Part shown: piece by piece, positions 1-13,095 of the stretch | How the letters are laid out: each line of letters begins with the position of its first letter | How positions within the stretch are numbered: the first letter of the stretch is position 1 | Origin: Apteryx mantelli | Taxonomy: Eukaryota > Chordata > Aves > Apterygiformes > Apterygidae | Direction of reading: 5' to 3' | DNA length: 64,000 nucleotides | Assembly: GCF_036417845.1 (NCBI RefSeq) | Contig: NC_089978.1 | Span: 138,750,288-138,814,287, forward strand | The notes under the pieces: generated by a model | What the model was told of the DNA's origin: nothing | Database searches by the model: none | The model's input: the letters and a program-made list of their open reading frames with translations, nothing else | Program-made: the position numbers and the translations under genes

Positions 1-263
1 AAGTTCCCAATATCCATCCTTAAGTAACACCCATCCCAAGGTGAGGTCTGCATTTGTGCCTAGAAAAATATGGCCAGCCTTGTCTGGAACCTTCAGATGA
101 ATGTAGCGCAACTGATTCAAATGTTGTATGCTGTTTTAAGATTTCAGATTCTTACTACCCCTAGTGCAGTTCCATTGCTGTTACAAACTGTTTGGTATTG
201 TGTTAAGTACAGCAGTGAGAGGTAGGAGAACATTGGCAGTCTAACTTGGAGCTGAAGATGGGT

Positions 264-782
264 CACAGAATCACAGGATGACTGAGGTTGGAAGGGAGAT
301 CATCTAGTCCAACCTCTGCTCAAGCAGGGTCACCTACAGCACATTGCCCAGCATCCCGTCCAGACAGCTCTTGAATATCTCCAAGACTCCACAGCCTCTC
401 TGGGCAACCTGTTCCTGTGCTCAGTCACCCTCACAGTAAAGAAATTTTTCCTTATGTTCAGACAGAACTGCCTGTGTTTCAGCTTGTGCCCATTGCTTCT
501 TGTCCTATTGCTGGGCACCACTGAGAAGAGTCTGGCCCCATCTTCTTTACACCCTCCCTTCAGATACTTATACACATTGAAAAGATCCCTCCCAGAGTCT
601 TCTCTTCTCCAGACTCTCTCAGCCTTTCCTCATAGGAGAGATGCTCCAGTTCCCTAATCATCTTCATAGCCCTCTGCTGGACTGGCTCCATGTCTCTCTT
701 GTATTGAGGAGCCCAGAACTGGACACAGTATTCCAGATGCAGCCTCACCGGGGCTGAGCAGAAGGGAAGGATTACTTCCAGC
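264..782 (-). mobile_element. CR1 LINE, 3' fragment
   Basis: The plus strand begins with the reversed CR1 3' tail (CACAGAATCACAGGATGACTG), then the conserved 'GGTTGGAAGG...TCCAACCTCTGCTCAAGCAGGGTCA' tail region. On the minus strand it reads into the end of the reverse-transcriptase ORF ([22 protein letters not shown]). It is 5'-truncated, as most CR1 copies are. Sequence close to the copy at 41.2 kb suggests the same or a sister subfamily. Confidence 0.93.
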
Positions 783-1374
783 CTTAGCTGAGAAATTTTA
801 AGTATCCAGTGTGAGGTAAGGCATATGCAGTGGTAAATTTGAGCTCACAAGAGAAACTTGTCTTGACCTTAGGGCTGTGACTTAGATGATCTGGGTACAG
901 TCTGTTTCTGTTGCAGATTCACTCCATCAATGAATTCTTCCATGTCAGTGAGCTCTATCTACAGAGAGATTTAGGCAGCTAATTTCTATCGGGAAATTCC
1001 CCGTGGGAGTTGGGTACCTAAACTCCTTTGCTGTAGAAGTTTGAGAGCACTTTAAGGTGCGGTAATCTACTTAAAGTTGTTAGAAGTTGCCAAATCTGAC
1101 AGAGGAAAGGCTGCCTACACAGCTCCACGTCCTCAGGTCCAGCCAGTAGTGAGGCTGAGCATGTATTACCAATAGGTGCACAAGCACACATACATATAAA
1201 ACATATATACATATATACATGGCCAGACACACAGATCTACAGAGACAGAAAACATAGCACTTGTGCAGATGCAAATAGCACAAATAGCCTCATCCTGTTC
1301 CTCTCTCTCTGGCTGATTAGGCTGAAAGACTGCTAGTGGAAAATATATATGCATATAAGTACATACATACAATA
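783..1374. other. Intergenic, no gene recognised
   Basis: AT-rich sequence with a loose CA/TA-rich patch at about 1180-1225 and another at 1345-1375. No ORF with a recognisable domain and no repeat family could be assigned. Confidence 0.6.
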
Positions 1375-2513
1375 TGGTTCCCTCTAGTAGCTGGTCTTAA
1401 ACACCCAGTATATCCAGTAGCTGGCTCCTGGATCCCTAGGTCTTCTTGGCTGCTGGCACCTGGCTATGTGAACTGCCGAGGCCTGCAGCCCCACTCTGGT
1501 TGTTGGTACTCAGACCTACACACATACACGCACTACAGATCCCTGATTGTAAACACTCAGTCTACCCAGAGCCTCACCACGGTCTTCCAGTCGCCTCAGG
1601 CACAGAGATGTATACATGCAAATGGGGTTCTCTGGTAGTGGGTACAGACTTATGACCTTCCCACTAGCTGACCCTCAGATCTCCTGGTCTCTCCAATAGC
1701 TGACTTGGACTCCTGGTTCCTCCAGTAGCTGACTTTCAGACCCTGCTGTTCTCCTCACTATCTCACCCAGATGTATGGCTGCTCCAGTACTTGGCTCCCA
1801 AGCCTGTTATGCTACTCTCTGACTAGTCTGGCTTGATGTTCATTAGCTGTTATACACTAACATACTCACCCTCACAGTACGCACCCACTCCAGTCTCCCT
1901 AGTTGCTGGCACCTCAGACTCATGGGCCCCTGTGACTTGTGGTCCTCTTTTCAGGATCTCCACTTAAACCTCCATACACAAACAGGCACACAGAATAGAG
2001 AGTCCCCTCACACAGGAAGTTAGAAATGGATTTTAATGAGAAGACAGGACAGACTGTGGTGATCAGACACAAAGCATGGCCAGACAAGCATACTCACCAG
2101 CAACCTGTTTACATGCTATTGGTCCCTTTTATACCTTTTCCATCTGTTTTCCCTTGCATGTTCCTCTCCGAACCACCTTGATCCCTCTCTTTTCCACCTT
2201 TGGATCTTCCCTTAAATTACTCAGAATAAGTCTTGTACAATTCCCAAATGCTCATCCTGGCATCCCATAGTGAGTCCCATAGCTCTGTAGACAGTAACCC
2301 TCTCAGCCAGTAAGTTGTTGCAGAGAGTTTCTCCAGTTGACTCATGTTGATGGGTCTCACACCCCCACAGTGGGGCTGATCGCTCTCCTGTGGTAGCCCT
2401 GGGAGGAGCTGGGTCAACATGCTCTCTTTGCTCAGATTGGTGATTAGGGATTCCCCATCTGTCATTGTTCCTCTGTGTTCCTTTGTGTTTATGGAAATGA
2501 GCCTTAAATCACA
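1375..2513 (-). mobile_element. Candidate old LTR with internal ~30-bp repeats
   Basis: Read on the minus strand, this segment has a TATA box (TATAAAAG, 2127-2133 plus) followed about 95 bases later by an ATTAAA signal (2032-2037), the spacing of an LTR promoter and R region. The part below 2000 contains degenerate units of roughly 30 bp around CCAGTAGCTGAC/CTCCTGGTT (about 1380-1440 and 1660-1830). Both boundaries are guesses from TG/CA ends. No target duplication or internal retroviral coding was found. It could instead be an unclassified composite repeat. Confidence 0.4.
1660..1830. repeat. Degenerate ~30-bp tandem repeat
   Basis: Successive units read CCCACTAGCTGACC..., CTCCAATAGCTGACTT..., CTCCAGTAGCTGACTT... 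and CTCCAGTACTTGGCTCC..., each followed by a CTCCTGGTT- or CCTGCTGTT-like stretch. Related units occur at 1383-1430. They lie within the candidate LTR. Confidence 0.6.
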
Positions 2514-4825
2514 TAACCCCAAAGAAAGGTATATATAATGCTTGCATTATAGACAAAGAGCAGAAGCAGCTCCATTGTTTTTTTCAAAATAGAGGAGACC
2601 TTGAGCATTCACTCATATTTAATGCTTCTGCCAAAGAGCTCTCAGCTCTGCATGGATTAGAGTTTACTTGCAGCTTTTGCCTATCATACCTGTGACAGGC
2701 TTTGAGATACCATTCACACTGCACATGGTCAGGAGATGCAACTAGATAAAATCAAATGACTGGGATAACATCCACCATAACAGAAGTCTCAAGAAGCTCT
2801 TGTTGGGACAGAAGTGAAGAATTGTGAAGCTGCTAGTCAGAAGTAGACCTAAAGGTTGATTATAAGAAACAGCCATGGAAAACAATGAAAGGAGGTGCTT
2901 CCTCCAGCTGCATTTTGGTGCATTCCCCATGAGCACAGTAAATCTCATGAGAACTGGTTGGGTGCAACATCATTCCGTGCTGATGCTGTTACTTGCAGCA
3001 TTCTGCACTCATCTGCGTAAGCTTGTAAGGTGACATGCTAAACACAAAGATCATTTACATGGTAGGCTCAGGCATAGTGCTAAAGCAGGAAGTATCTCCA
3101 AATATACAAAAGCTCTCCATGGGTGTAGCCAGAGAATTTTGGAGAAGGCAGCTCAAAAATACTGTCTGCCCTCTCAGATACTGAGCAGTATACTGCCCAG
3201 ACACTGGATGTTGTCCATAGCCATATTTTTCTTTCTAGCTCTGAAAGAGTTCTCAGTGTTATATTGTCCATGTTGTGGTCAGCATCATTGTGATGGAAGG
3301 GATAAATCTATCTTGATAAGATCAAAAAGGGTGGGGAATTGGGACCTCTTAGGCAAGAGGTGGGTAAGATGCATCTTCTTCCACAATGGCTAATGAAGGC
3401 AGTGACTAGGGTGTAGAAATGCTTTCATTCCCAGAGTGCAAAGCAGGCTGCCAGCTGGTATTTCTTTGCCATTTCATTGTAGCCCCTCAGGAACCTGGTG
3501 AAATCTTGTTTTAGACACATTTTAAATCAGTGGGGACATACAGTGCTATTAATGTTCACTGCAGATAGGATGCTGGAGAGTCTGCCTGTTTTCAGATCAT
3601 TCAAGACCCACCTAGCCCAAACTTGTGTTCTGTACCAGTGACAGATCTCTCCCTATAACTCTCAGACCAGTCCCAGTACTGAAGACCAGTCCCAGCTGGG
3701 GAGTTTCTGACCCATTAAAAGAGTGAAATCCATGTTGCAGACTTCAATCCCATGCTTCATGAATCTTGCATAATACCTGTTGGCAAAATGCAGTCTGTAT
3801 CATAATATGACCTATGCTACAGTGCAGTAGGGCAACGCACTGTCTGGTCAACTGATATGAAAAGATAGGCACAGATATTGCTTCCTGTTGAACATTAATT
3901 TATTTTTCTAAAGGTTCCCTGAAATAGCTATTTATGCTTTTTTAATTTATATATATGTTTTATCTAAAAGAATGGATACTCATGACTAAACCATTATGAC
4001 CAGATTTCCTATAGGGTATGCTCAATGTATGAGCACAGCATCAGGTTCAGATTTACTTAACATCCCGTTTGGGTCATCTTTTTATTTTTGTACCTCCTTC
4101 ATGACAGCCAGGAGTCCTATTCTGTTCCTATGGAGAAAATACAAAGTTTTTACTTTAGACTTAAATGAGGCCCAAAATAAGGTTCTTAAGTTTTTGTCCT
4201 ACTCCTACTGCTCATTTTATTAATTAGGCAAAACAGCAAAGGACTGCTGCTTAGAAATCCACATTTGCATTTTGTCAGGTAGAAAAATAATCTGGATATT
4301 CCTATGTATGTGATATCATCATGGTAAGTGTTAAACAGTGTAAGCTATTTACATTAATAATGCAATTACATGAGCTTTGCTGTCACTTCAGCTGAGCATA
4401 TTATGTATAAAGCTCATTTTTTTCCCTCACCACCATTACAACAGAATGTTCCTTCCCTTCTCAGACTTGGTCAAGGAAATTACTTCAGGAATAGAAAAGA
4501 ATTATATAAGGCTGTATCTTGGGCATCTGAGAGTCTTATATCTTCCCAGTAGGCACAGTACTAACTTTATCCCAGCACAGTGCTCAGGCTAACATGAGTC
4601 ATCTGATAACCTCCTTATTGTGCATTGACCTCAACCTTGGACAAAAATAAACATACATTAAATTACAAACCTATACTTGGTATTCTCACACTCTCTTTTT
4701 TATCTCTGAAGTTCTGAGAAGGGTGTCAGACTTGGAGGCTTCACTTTCCTTCTGTTCAGCTGTTGTGAAATGGGAGCTGAGTCTCAAAATATATTGTCAC
4801 CTTTTGTCCTTTAAAGAGAGCTTGT
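2514..4825. other. Intergenic, no gene recognised
   Basis: AT-rich unique-looking sequence. Only short stop-bounded frames without recognisable domains occur on either strand. No assignable repeat was seen. Confidence 0.6.
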
Positions 4826-4925
4826 GGGCCTGATCCTGTTTTCACTCAGTTCAGCACTTATGTTGCTCTGTTCACTTCAGGTGAATTACATCTGACTGAT
4901 GCTGGTATAAGTGTGAGCGGGATGG
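4826..4925. repeat. Diverged ancient interspersed repeat (inverted-end type)
   Basis: Begins GGGCCTGATCCTG and runs through a GGTATAAGTGTGAGC motif. It resembles an amniote repeat class whose ends are inverted versions of GGGCCNGATTCTG. Other likely members lie at 27513, 28971, 29369 and 45064. The family name is not known to me with certainty. Confidence 0.4.
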
Positions 4926-5349
4926 AGTCCAGGTGTCCTTTGTTGGATGTGAAAAACTGCCTTTTTCTCTGAAAGCAATATCTTGCTTCTAATGTCTAAT
5001 TGTTTGACTTTTCCTCTGATTGTGTTAATGGATGGGAAAGAGCTCTATACTTTTTAGTATTATTTTAGTATTTTATTTATATTAGTATTTTATATAGTAT
5101 TTTACCATTCTCCCTGCCTGAAAGACACATGCAAGTTAGGGTCTCCAAGAGGAGAATAAGGCAGTCTTTGGGGGATTTGGGATAGGCTTTTTTGGATAGG
5201 CTCTTGTCTGGAACAAATGCGTTTTGAAGCTACAACTCTATCCCTTTTCCGCTCTCCAGCTAGAGGTCTCTCTGTTCAACACTGCTTTTGAGAATGGCCA
5301 GCTGAGCAGGTGTCTGCTATGTGAACATGGGTGTAGGTTTATTTAAAGC

Positions 5350-5468
5350 ATTGGACTGAGACAAAGGTAACCTCAGCTCTGGTGTTCGCTCTACTACTGA
5401 CTTGCTGTGTGTCCTTGGGAAGTAACTCAGCTTGCTTGGTCTCTTCTCCATCTATAAAATGGGGATCT
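5350..5468 (+). repeat. MIR/CORE-SINE relic
   Basis: The order of motifs matches a MIR: TTGGACTGAGAC, CTCAGCTCTGGTG, CTTGCTGTGTGTCCTTGGGA, AGTAACTCAG, then CATCTATAAAATGGGGAT. This includes the core 'gctgtgtgaccttgggcaag' and the 'ctgtaaaatggggat' tail, with moderate divergence typical of an ancient copy. Confidence 0.75.
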
Positions 5469-8400
5469 TTGTTAAGGTTGGCCTGTTCCAAAGCTGTGTG
5501 ATTTTTGGGGAACATATGTTTTTGGTAGTTCATCTGGAGCAGATACCAATGGGGCTGACTTACAGATAATGCTGAGTATCCCCCTCACTGAGCTGTTCTT
5601 TTTGAGGAAATTTTAGAAAAAAATATACCTCAGGCTCTGGAGCCATCCAGTTCTGGTTTCTTTTGACATAAATCTTTGAAACCTTGCACTGAACAGCAGG
5701 TGTGAACTCATGAACTCCCATTATTTGAGAGATCAGTGAGCCGCTTGCTTTAAGGTAAGCCATGCACCCTTCACTGCTTTTGCTGTGTGTTGGTTATGTG
5801 GGATTATTTTTGCTCTCCAATATCTGCAGCTGCTAAATCAGGAAAGTAATTAATGAAGAAAGAACAGAAAATATATTACTTTTTAACATTCATTTTCAAG
5901 TACATTGTGCACAAATTCCTTAAATGATTCAAAAACATTTTCATACATAAATTTACAAGGATGCATATTTCTATGACCAATGAATAATCCTACAAATAAA
6001 TGCGGGCCTGCAACCAAATATGTGCATGCAAACATGCATGCATACACCTAGAGACTTTTACAAATCCTATAGTCATTTGGCTTTAATTGCTACCTGATTA
6101 TCTGGACAGTGTAGAGATGAATCTGACAACATTTCTAAAGGTAATTCCAAAAGTTTGGGTGAAAGACATTACTGAAACATGGAAAAACTATTTCTTAAAA
6201 GACCCTTCAGAAATAGGGACTTGCAGACAGTTCTAGCAAACTTTCAGTGCTAAATCTCAACTGACTGAGTAGAACATAGAAAGAGAAGATGGTTATGTTC
6301 TGGGAAAGAGTCTACTCACTTAATTTGTACCTGAACTATGCCAGAATGAAAGGATCCTTTCAGCTGAAGCATTTAAACTCAATATACCTTTTATTTTACA
6401 TGAATCCTGACATGTTCACCTCCTGTCACTTTACTGGTAAAATGTTTTACCTCCTTTGGAACTTGATCAGAGAATCTTTGTTCTTAGCAGAATGTTCCCT
6501 TTAATGTCAGTTGGTTTTGGATGATTTGTGCATTTCAGTTTTGAAAAATGATTAATGATTCAGAAGTGCATTCATTTTGAATGTTGAAAGAAAGATGCCT
6601 TAAACTGTGGTCCTCAGAAGTGGTAAGAACCTGTTTTGAAAATCAGACTTTCTTTTCCAGTATGTATCAAAAAAGTGAAGTAAACAAAGGCAGCAGTTGC
6701 TTGTGGAAATGTACTAATGAGTTCCTGCATAAGTTCTTCATTCTTCTTGGAAAAAAAAGTTCTTTATATCTGGGATAAGAACTTGAACTTGAGACTCTTG
6801 AGCGTCATGTTTCTCTAGTGAGTAAAGAAGCAAAAAATAAGTCCCTTTGTTTTTCCTGAATAGACATTTGCATGCTTCCTGAAAAATCAATGAGATGTTT
6901 TGGCAACACATAGTGCTTGGAAGCCCTTAAAGAATTCCCTGGTGTGGTTCTGCTTTTGCAGTTAATGGCAATCACTTGGGAACAGCAGAGAAAGAAATGC
7001 ACTTCATGATGATTCCTACTTTTTCTTCCTCACCCATTTATCTGAATTGCAATATTAGTCTGTGCCTCTTTTTTTATGTGCAATAAACCCATCATTATGA
7101 TTTTGGAGCACATTAATTCTGACCCTCAGAAGTGTTTAGGTCTTCAATAACCTTATTATGAATGCTCCCTGTCATAATACCCTTGAAAATAACAGCTGCT
7201 GTGGCTGGGTTCTGGAGAAAGCCCCCTGCTAGGCAGGGACTTTAAATAACTGTGCATCTAGGTTATATTTTTTGTTCAAATTTGTGTCTGATAAAAGAGC
7301 CTAGTCCATTCCTTCTCACTTCTGATCCAGGATCCAAATCTGAACGCAGATAGGTTATCATCCTGACAGTGGCTGAACAGAGTCTTCTCAGTGCTCTGAG
7401 GGCCTCTTTAATCTCAGTTATCCTAATACTGACTCACAATAGTACTGATGGCTACACTAGAATTTCTGCCTGTTTACCCAAGGATAATCCATAACACTTA
7501 TTCAGAACCTGAATGATTCTTTACTGGACCCCCTTTTGCTTGCCTTCCTGAGCATCAAAAATGGTGATCAGACACCCTCCAAGACTGGGAATTACATTTT
7601 AACTAGGGTTAACTGGGAATATTCTGTCAGAACAGTTTTACTATGCAAATTTTACAAATGCATTTTGCCAAAGACTGAAACTTTACAGGCAGAAAGTTTT
7701 TTTATTTTCTCCCACCCTCCTGCAGGATGACTGAAGTGAGGGATCCTTGGTTGCCTGCTCAGAAGGTTCCAGCTTCAGTGGAACAGTGAAATTCAAAAGC
7801 ACTTTTCAAGTGGCTGGTGGCATAACAGCTAGCTCTCCACCTGCCCCTTTCAGCAGCCACTCCAGCAGCCAGGGACTGGGAAGGGGGGGAAGCAGAGAGA
7901 CACAGAAGACTCCTGTGAAATTCTCTTTCTCCCTAGAAGTAGCCAGCGAAAATGGGGGAAGAAGGGAAAAAGAAAAGGACACAAACCCCTTACTGACATG
8001 CAGTAATGCAAAATTTCCCCCAGTGTATTTCTGAAGCAGAGAACTAAGAAAAATGGAGGTCAGGCTCATGGTGTTTTTGGAGTTATGATTTGGCTGGATC
8101 TAAAAGATCAGATGAGTTCATCTGACATGAGGTAGGAGCAGTCTTGTGCAGCTTGATATTGCCTGTTGCTGAAGTGCTCTCCCTCAGCTAGCACCATCTG
8201 CAATTTTCTGTGTAACTCAGGAATAAACAGCAGATGAGACATCTCCTTATAGCACTATAAGACATGGCAACTGATATCTCTAAATCTATTAGTATAAGCT
8301 GGATAGGCTTACACATAATTGAAGTAACACTGGAAGCAAATCCATTTAATGGGTTTTCAATAGCACTGATGTCCTTCTAAAAATACAGGCAGAGGAGTGA

Positions 8401-11277
8401 ATCTCGGGTCAGTATTGCCCATAGTAGATGCCAAGGAGATTGGAGAGAAAGCAGTCCTGTTTCAGAATGTGTAAATGCATTACCTTGTAGAAACATCTCT
8501 AAAGGACCCCTCCTGAGTAGAGAGCAATCTGATCTGTACCATGATCATTTGGGTTGTGGATATTCCTGCTTGGTAGAGAGCACTGGTTGGCTGTAAAAAA
8601 ACCTCTGTGCAGCAGCCCTCCTCAGAAGGCCCTGGGGATCTTTTTCTTGTTTAACCTTCCTTTTACATGGTTTGAGGAGTCTACACTGAGTATTTTACTA
8701 GACTACAAGGGCAGCCTGGGCATCAGGTGTTGCAAATATCTGAGCATCTTTGTCCACAGAATTATTGTTCACTTTAAGGCTCACAAAAATGGTTTGGATC
8801 CTTAAGGCTCCATTCCAATACTCAGCTCTGATGACAGCTCAAAATGCTTTACAAAATGAAACACAGTTAACGCTATTTCTGTCCTGAGCTAATCTTTTTT
8901 TTTTTCTATTCCTAAATATTAATAGCAATGTCTCTACAAAAGATCTGAAATTCAGAATTCCACATCTACCAACCATTTAGTCAAAGCGTTCCTCACATTA
9001 GGTGCCATTTATGCTAAAGAGTAGCTTCTCAATTGAGTAAAAACTGCAGGATTAGGATCGCAGTTATGTGGAATGGTTCCCTTGGGAAAAATCCTAGAGA
9101 ATCTACTCTCAGGAAACTACTGGAAATGAGAGGGATTTTGTTTGTTTTTAAAAGCCTGGAATACTTGAGTTATTTTTAGATGTCTGGCAATTAATCTAGC
9201 TGCTTTAGGGATGCTTAAGCTTTTCGTATAATCAAGTGAGGTTGCTTATTTTTCATCCAACGTCAAGATGTCACAATATTTTTGATTACACAGACCTGTC
9301 AGTTAAGCTATGTTTGCTTAATTGGCACTGGCTTAACTGGAGTCATGTTTGCAAATACTTAGTTCTCAGGGTTTGACTGATCTACTGTACAGACAGGATA
9401 TAACAGAAAACGTTTAGAAGATTATATTTTTGTAAAGAAACCCTACTTTCTAAAAATCAGGGGCTACTGTATCCAGAGTTTTAGAAAAAAAGTCAATGTA
9501 TCATGATGTGAACAAACAGAAATTGAAATTGTAATGTGTATTTTTCAGGGCTGTGTAACTGAAACATAGCAGTTTCTTCACAATACAAGTTACAAGCAGT
9601 TCCATGACAAATTTAAGGCTTCTCTTAATTTTTTTAACAAATAATTTAGGGATTTTCCCACAGTGATTGTTGACTCCAGTAAGAGCAAAATCTGGAGTGG
9701 AAGAAATTCTGCTCTGAGCAGGAACCTTGCTGAAAAGCTCTGGGAGAGACTTTATACATTTTTCATAGAAAGCAATAAAATATTTATTCCTTTTAGTGTC
9801 TTAGATGAGTACTGTAAAAAAATTATCAGAACTGAGGCAAAAGAACTGCATTATTTAACCACAGCCTCTTCATTACCTGTTATTAAAAAGATGTTCGGTA
9901 TTTTCTAGAGGAAAAAAGACTTTTATAGTTCTGGTTATTGGATTGCAAAAATTAAAATTTATTCAGTCTTGGGAGAGAGAATAGGGGTTGTAAGAAGATG
10001 TGCCCTCCTTTCTTTCCCCTGTCTTTTAAAGAAACAAGAATCAGCATTATAAGAAAAGGTTTTGTTTGACACCTTTATGGACACATTCTGTGTGCTGGAA
10101 TAGCATTTTTCAAGGTTGCTCATCAGAAAAAGCTTCATGAAAGTTAGGGCCCAACTCCTTGGGCACTGACATGCTGGGATAGCTTTACTCCCTTTGAGTA
10201 ATCCCAAAGAGGTTAGCAGGATTCCTCAAGCCAAGTTATATTACTCACATGGCTATCCCTAGGATAGTACCTAAGTTACTATATAAGGCTTCTCATGAGT
10301 ACAAGGCTGTGTAATATTTGCCTGTTACAACAATAATCCATTGGGTGTTGACATGTTCACAGCGAGCTCTGATCCAGCAAGGATATACAAGGTTATCTGT
10401 ATGTATATCTCATTAAACTCAGAAGGATGATTTAAGAAAGTCCATGTTTTATTTGCAGGCAGCTTTTGTCTTTTCAGGATTTTTTTTTTAAAGCCTGGTG
10501 CTGCTGTTATTCTTCCTCACTTAAGAATGTGCCTGTGGAGCTGAGTCTTGGTTTAGCAGACATTAGGAAATTGTTGGATATAAGTGAATAGGACAGCTCT
10601 AATAGGAGAGATGTCATGGAAAGAGTGTGATTCATTGCTTTAAGCATCACAGAGCTCAAACATTTGGTTTAACTTGGTGTTAGGTGCCAAACTACATCTC
10701 TATAGTTTGACACCAGAATTAGTAGAGATTGTTTTTTTCCTTTACTCTTGTTGATCCTGAAACACTTCCTCTCCTTTTGAGCAATCTGCTGAATGCCTCA
10801 GATTGATCATATTCCATCCAGATAATTAGGTATCAGTGCTGTAGACATGGTCTGTAAGTAGATGCTGGAGCTTGGAAAATATACCCTACCCTTGGAACTC
10901 CTTTTTCTCTAGGAAGTTTCATAATAAAGTTATCTTAGACCAGCTTCACAGATTACTGATATGGCTTTACTGCACCTAATGCTTAAACTTGTGATTCTGC
11001 CAACCTTCAAGTCTTGAAAAACCCTAAAATTGGAAGACATATCAGAAAGGTTTGTAGTGTAGCCCTCTACTTCCATTGCTGTATAACATATTTTTCAGGA
11101 TTCAATAAACTGTAGGAAAGTGGTGATATACGGAGTGAGGAAAGGGTGACAGTTTTTGTTTTCTCTGTATTGCACATTTAAGCACCAGTGGCTGTTTATG
11201 AGATGGAATTACTGTGGACTTTTATTGTGGAGATGGACACATTTCTTTTTCCATATATGTTTATTTATTTATTGCTA
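5469..11277. other. Intergenic, no gene recognised
   Basis: Nearly 6 kb of AT-rich sequence with no domain-bearing ORF and no assignable transposon. A small (ATGC)-type patch near 6020-6050 and short T-runs are the only simple repeats noticed. Confidence 0.6.
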
Positions 11278-13095
11278 AATCACAGAATCACAGGCTCATG
11301 TAGTTTGGAAGTGACCTCCAGAGATCATGTAGTCTAGCCTCTTGCCAATCCAGTTATACCAGGTAGCCTTGTCCAGTCAAAGCTAATATCTCCAGGGATA
11401 GAGATTCCACAGCCTCTCTGGGTGCCTGTTCCACTGTGTGACCACCCTCATGGTGATTTTTTTTCTCCTGATATCAATTTGGAATTTCCCATGTTCCAAC
11501 TTACATCCATTACCTCTTGTCCTTCCACTGTGCATGTCCAAGAAGAGGCTGTCTTCTTCCTCTGTACTCTTCCATTAGTTGAAGTCAGCAGTAAGATCTC
11601 CTTTGAATCTTCTCCTCTCCAGGTTGAACAAACCCAGCTCCCTCAGCCTCTCCTTGTATGTTATGTATTCCAGCCCTCTCACCGTCTTAGTGGCCATTCT
11701 TTGAACTTAATCCAGTGTGTCAATGTGTTTCTTGTACTGGGGAACTCCAAACTGGATGCAGTACTCTGGTTGTGGTTTCATAATTGTCAAAGGGAGGGGA
11801 AAAACTACTCTCCTCACCCTGCTCACTACTCTTGCTAATACATGCTGGCATGTGGTTGGCCTTCTTTGCCGCAAGGGCACACTGCTGTGTAGTGTTTAAT
11901 TTATGTCCCATGAGAACGCCAGGTCCTTTTCTGCAAAGCTGCTTTCTATCCAGTCCACACCCAAGCTACACTGCTGCATGGGTTCATTCCATCCCAGATG
12001 CAGGACTCTGCACCTTGCCTTCATTGAACTAAGAAGATTCCTGTTGATTCATTTCTCCAGACTGTCAGGGTCTCTCTGAGTAGCAGTCCTTCCTTTCAAC
12101 ATCTCAGCTGCTTTCTCCAAATGGTTATCATTCACAGCCTTCCTGAGGGGACACTTCTTCCCATCGTACAGGTTATGAATAAAGACACTAAACAGTATTG
12201 GCTCTAGTATGGACACATGTGGAACACTGCTAGCAACTGGCTGCCAGCTGAATTTTGTCCTTCTGATGACCACTGTCTAAGCCTGATGATCCAGCCAGTT
12301 TTTGACCCATCTTATCATCCAGTCTGTATCTCATCAATTTGTCTGTAAGGGGATCAGGGGAGACAGTACTTCTGATAAAACCAAGGTAAACGATATCCAC
12401 TGTTCTCTTCTCCTCCAGTGAGTCAGTCTTTTCATTGCAAAAGACAGTAAGGTTGGTCAGACGTGATTTCCCTTTGGCTGCTACTAATCACTTTGTCCTT
12501 CATGTGGCTAGAAATAGCTTCAAGCAGGATTTGCTCCATAACCTTCCCAGGGACTGAGGTGAGGCTGACTGGCCTGCAGTTACCTGAATCCCCATTCTTG
12601 AAAATGGGCGATATGTTTGCCTTACAGTCATCAGGGACCTCTCCCTGGTCCCCATGACCTTTGAAGGTGGTAGAAAGTGGTCTTGCAGTGACATTGGCTG
12701 CCTTTGTCAATACCATCATATGCATCCTGTCTGGTCCCATGGACTTGCATATGTCTAGTTTAAGTGCTCCTTTACTCCATCTTCCTCTACTGTGCGTAAT
12801 GCTTCATTCCCACAGACTCTGAAACTAGGTTCAGTGTCCTGAGAGGCCTGAGGTCAAGCTTAACCAGTAGCAACCAAGGCAGATGCCCCCCCCCCAAAAA
12901 AAAAAAAAAACAACAACAATGAGTACCTCAGTCTTATTCTTGTCCTTTGTCCCTAGGTACCCTGTCTCATTGAGCAATGGGATCATATATTTGTTAGCCT
13001 TCCTTTTGCTGTCAATGTACTTATAGAACCCATTCCTATTGGCCTGAGATCTGAAATAGACTGAAAGCTTGTGATTCTCCAGTAGTTTCAAAAAA
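11278..13095 (-). mobile_element. CR1 LINE, long but heavily decayed copy
   Basis: The plus strand opens with the reversed CR1 tail (CACAGAATCACAGGCTCATG) and then runs backward through the RT ORF. Minus-strand pieces in different frames are recognisable: a QPVASSVPHVSILEPILFSV stretch (decayed RT motif B region), a GKVMEQILLEAISSHMKDK stretch, and a far upstream NGFYKYIDSKRKANKYMIPL stretch near 13050. Frameshifts and stops break the frame throughout. A C10/A15 run (12886-12910) interrupts it. It appears older than the copy at 41.2 kb. Confidence 0.88.
12886..12910. repeat. C10/A15 homopolymer pair inside CR1
   Basis: Ten Cs followed directly by about fifteen As, read as T then G on the CR1 coding strand. 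It falls within decayed LINE coding sequence, so it expanded after insertion. Confidence 0.85.

Noticed and set aside
11422-11838. 138-codon plus-strand frame
   Set aside because: It is the antisense of a decayed CR1 copy.
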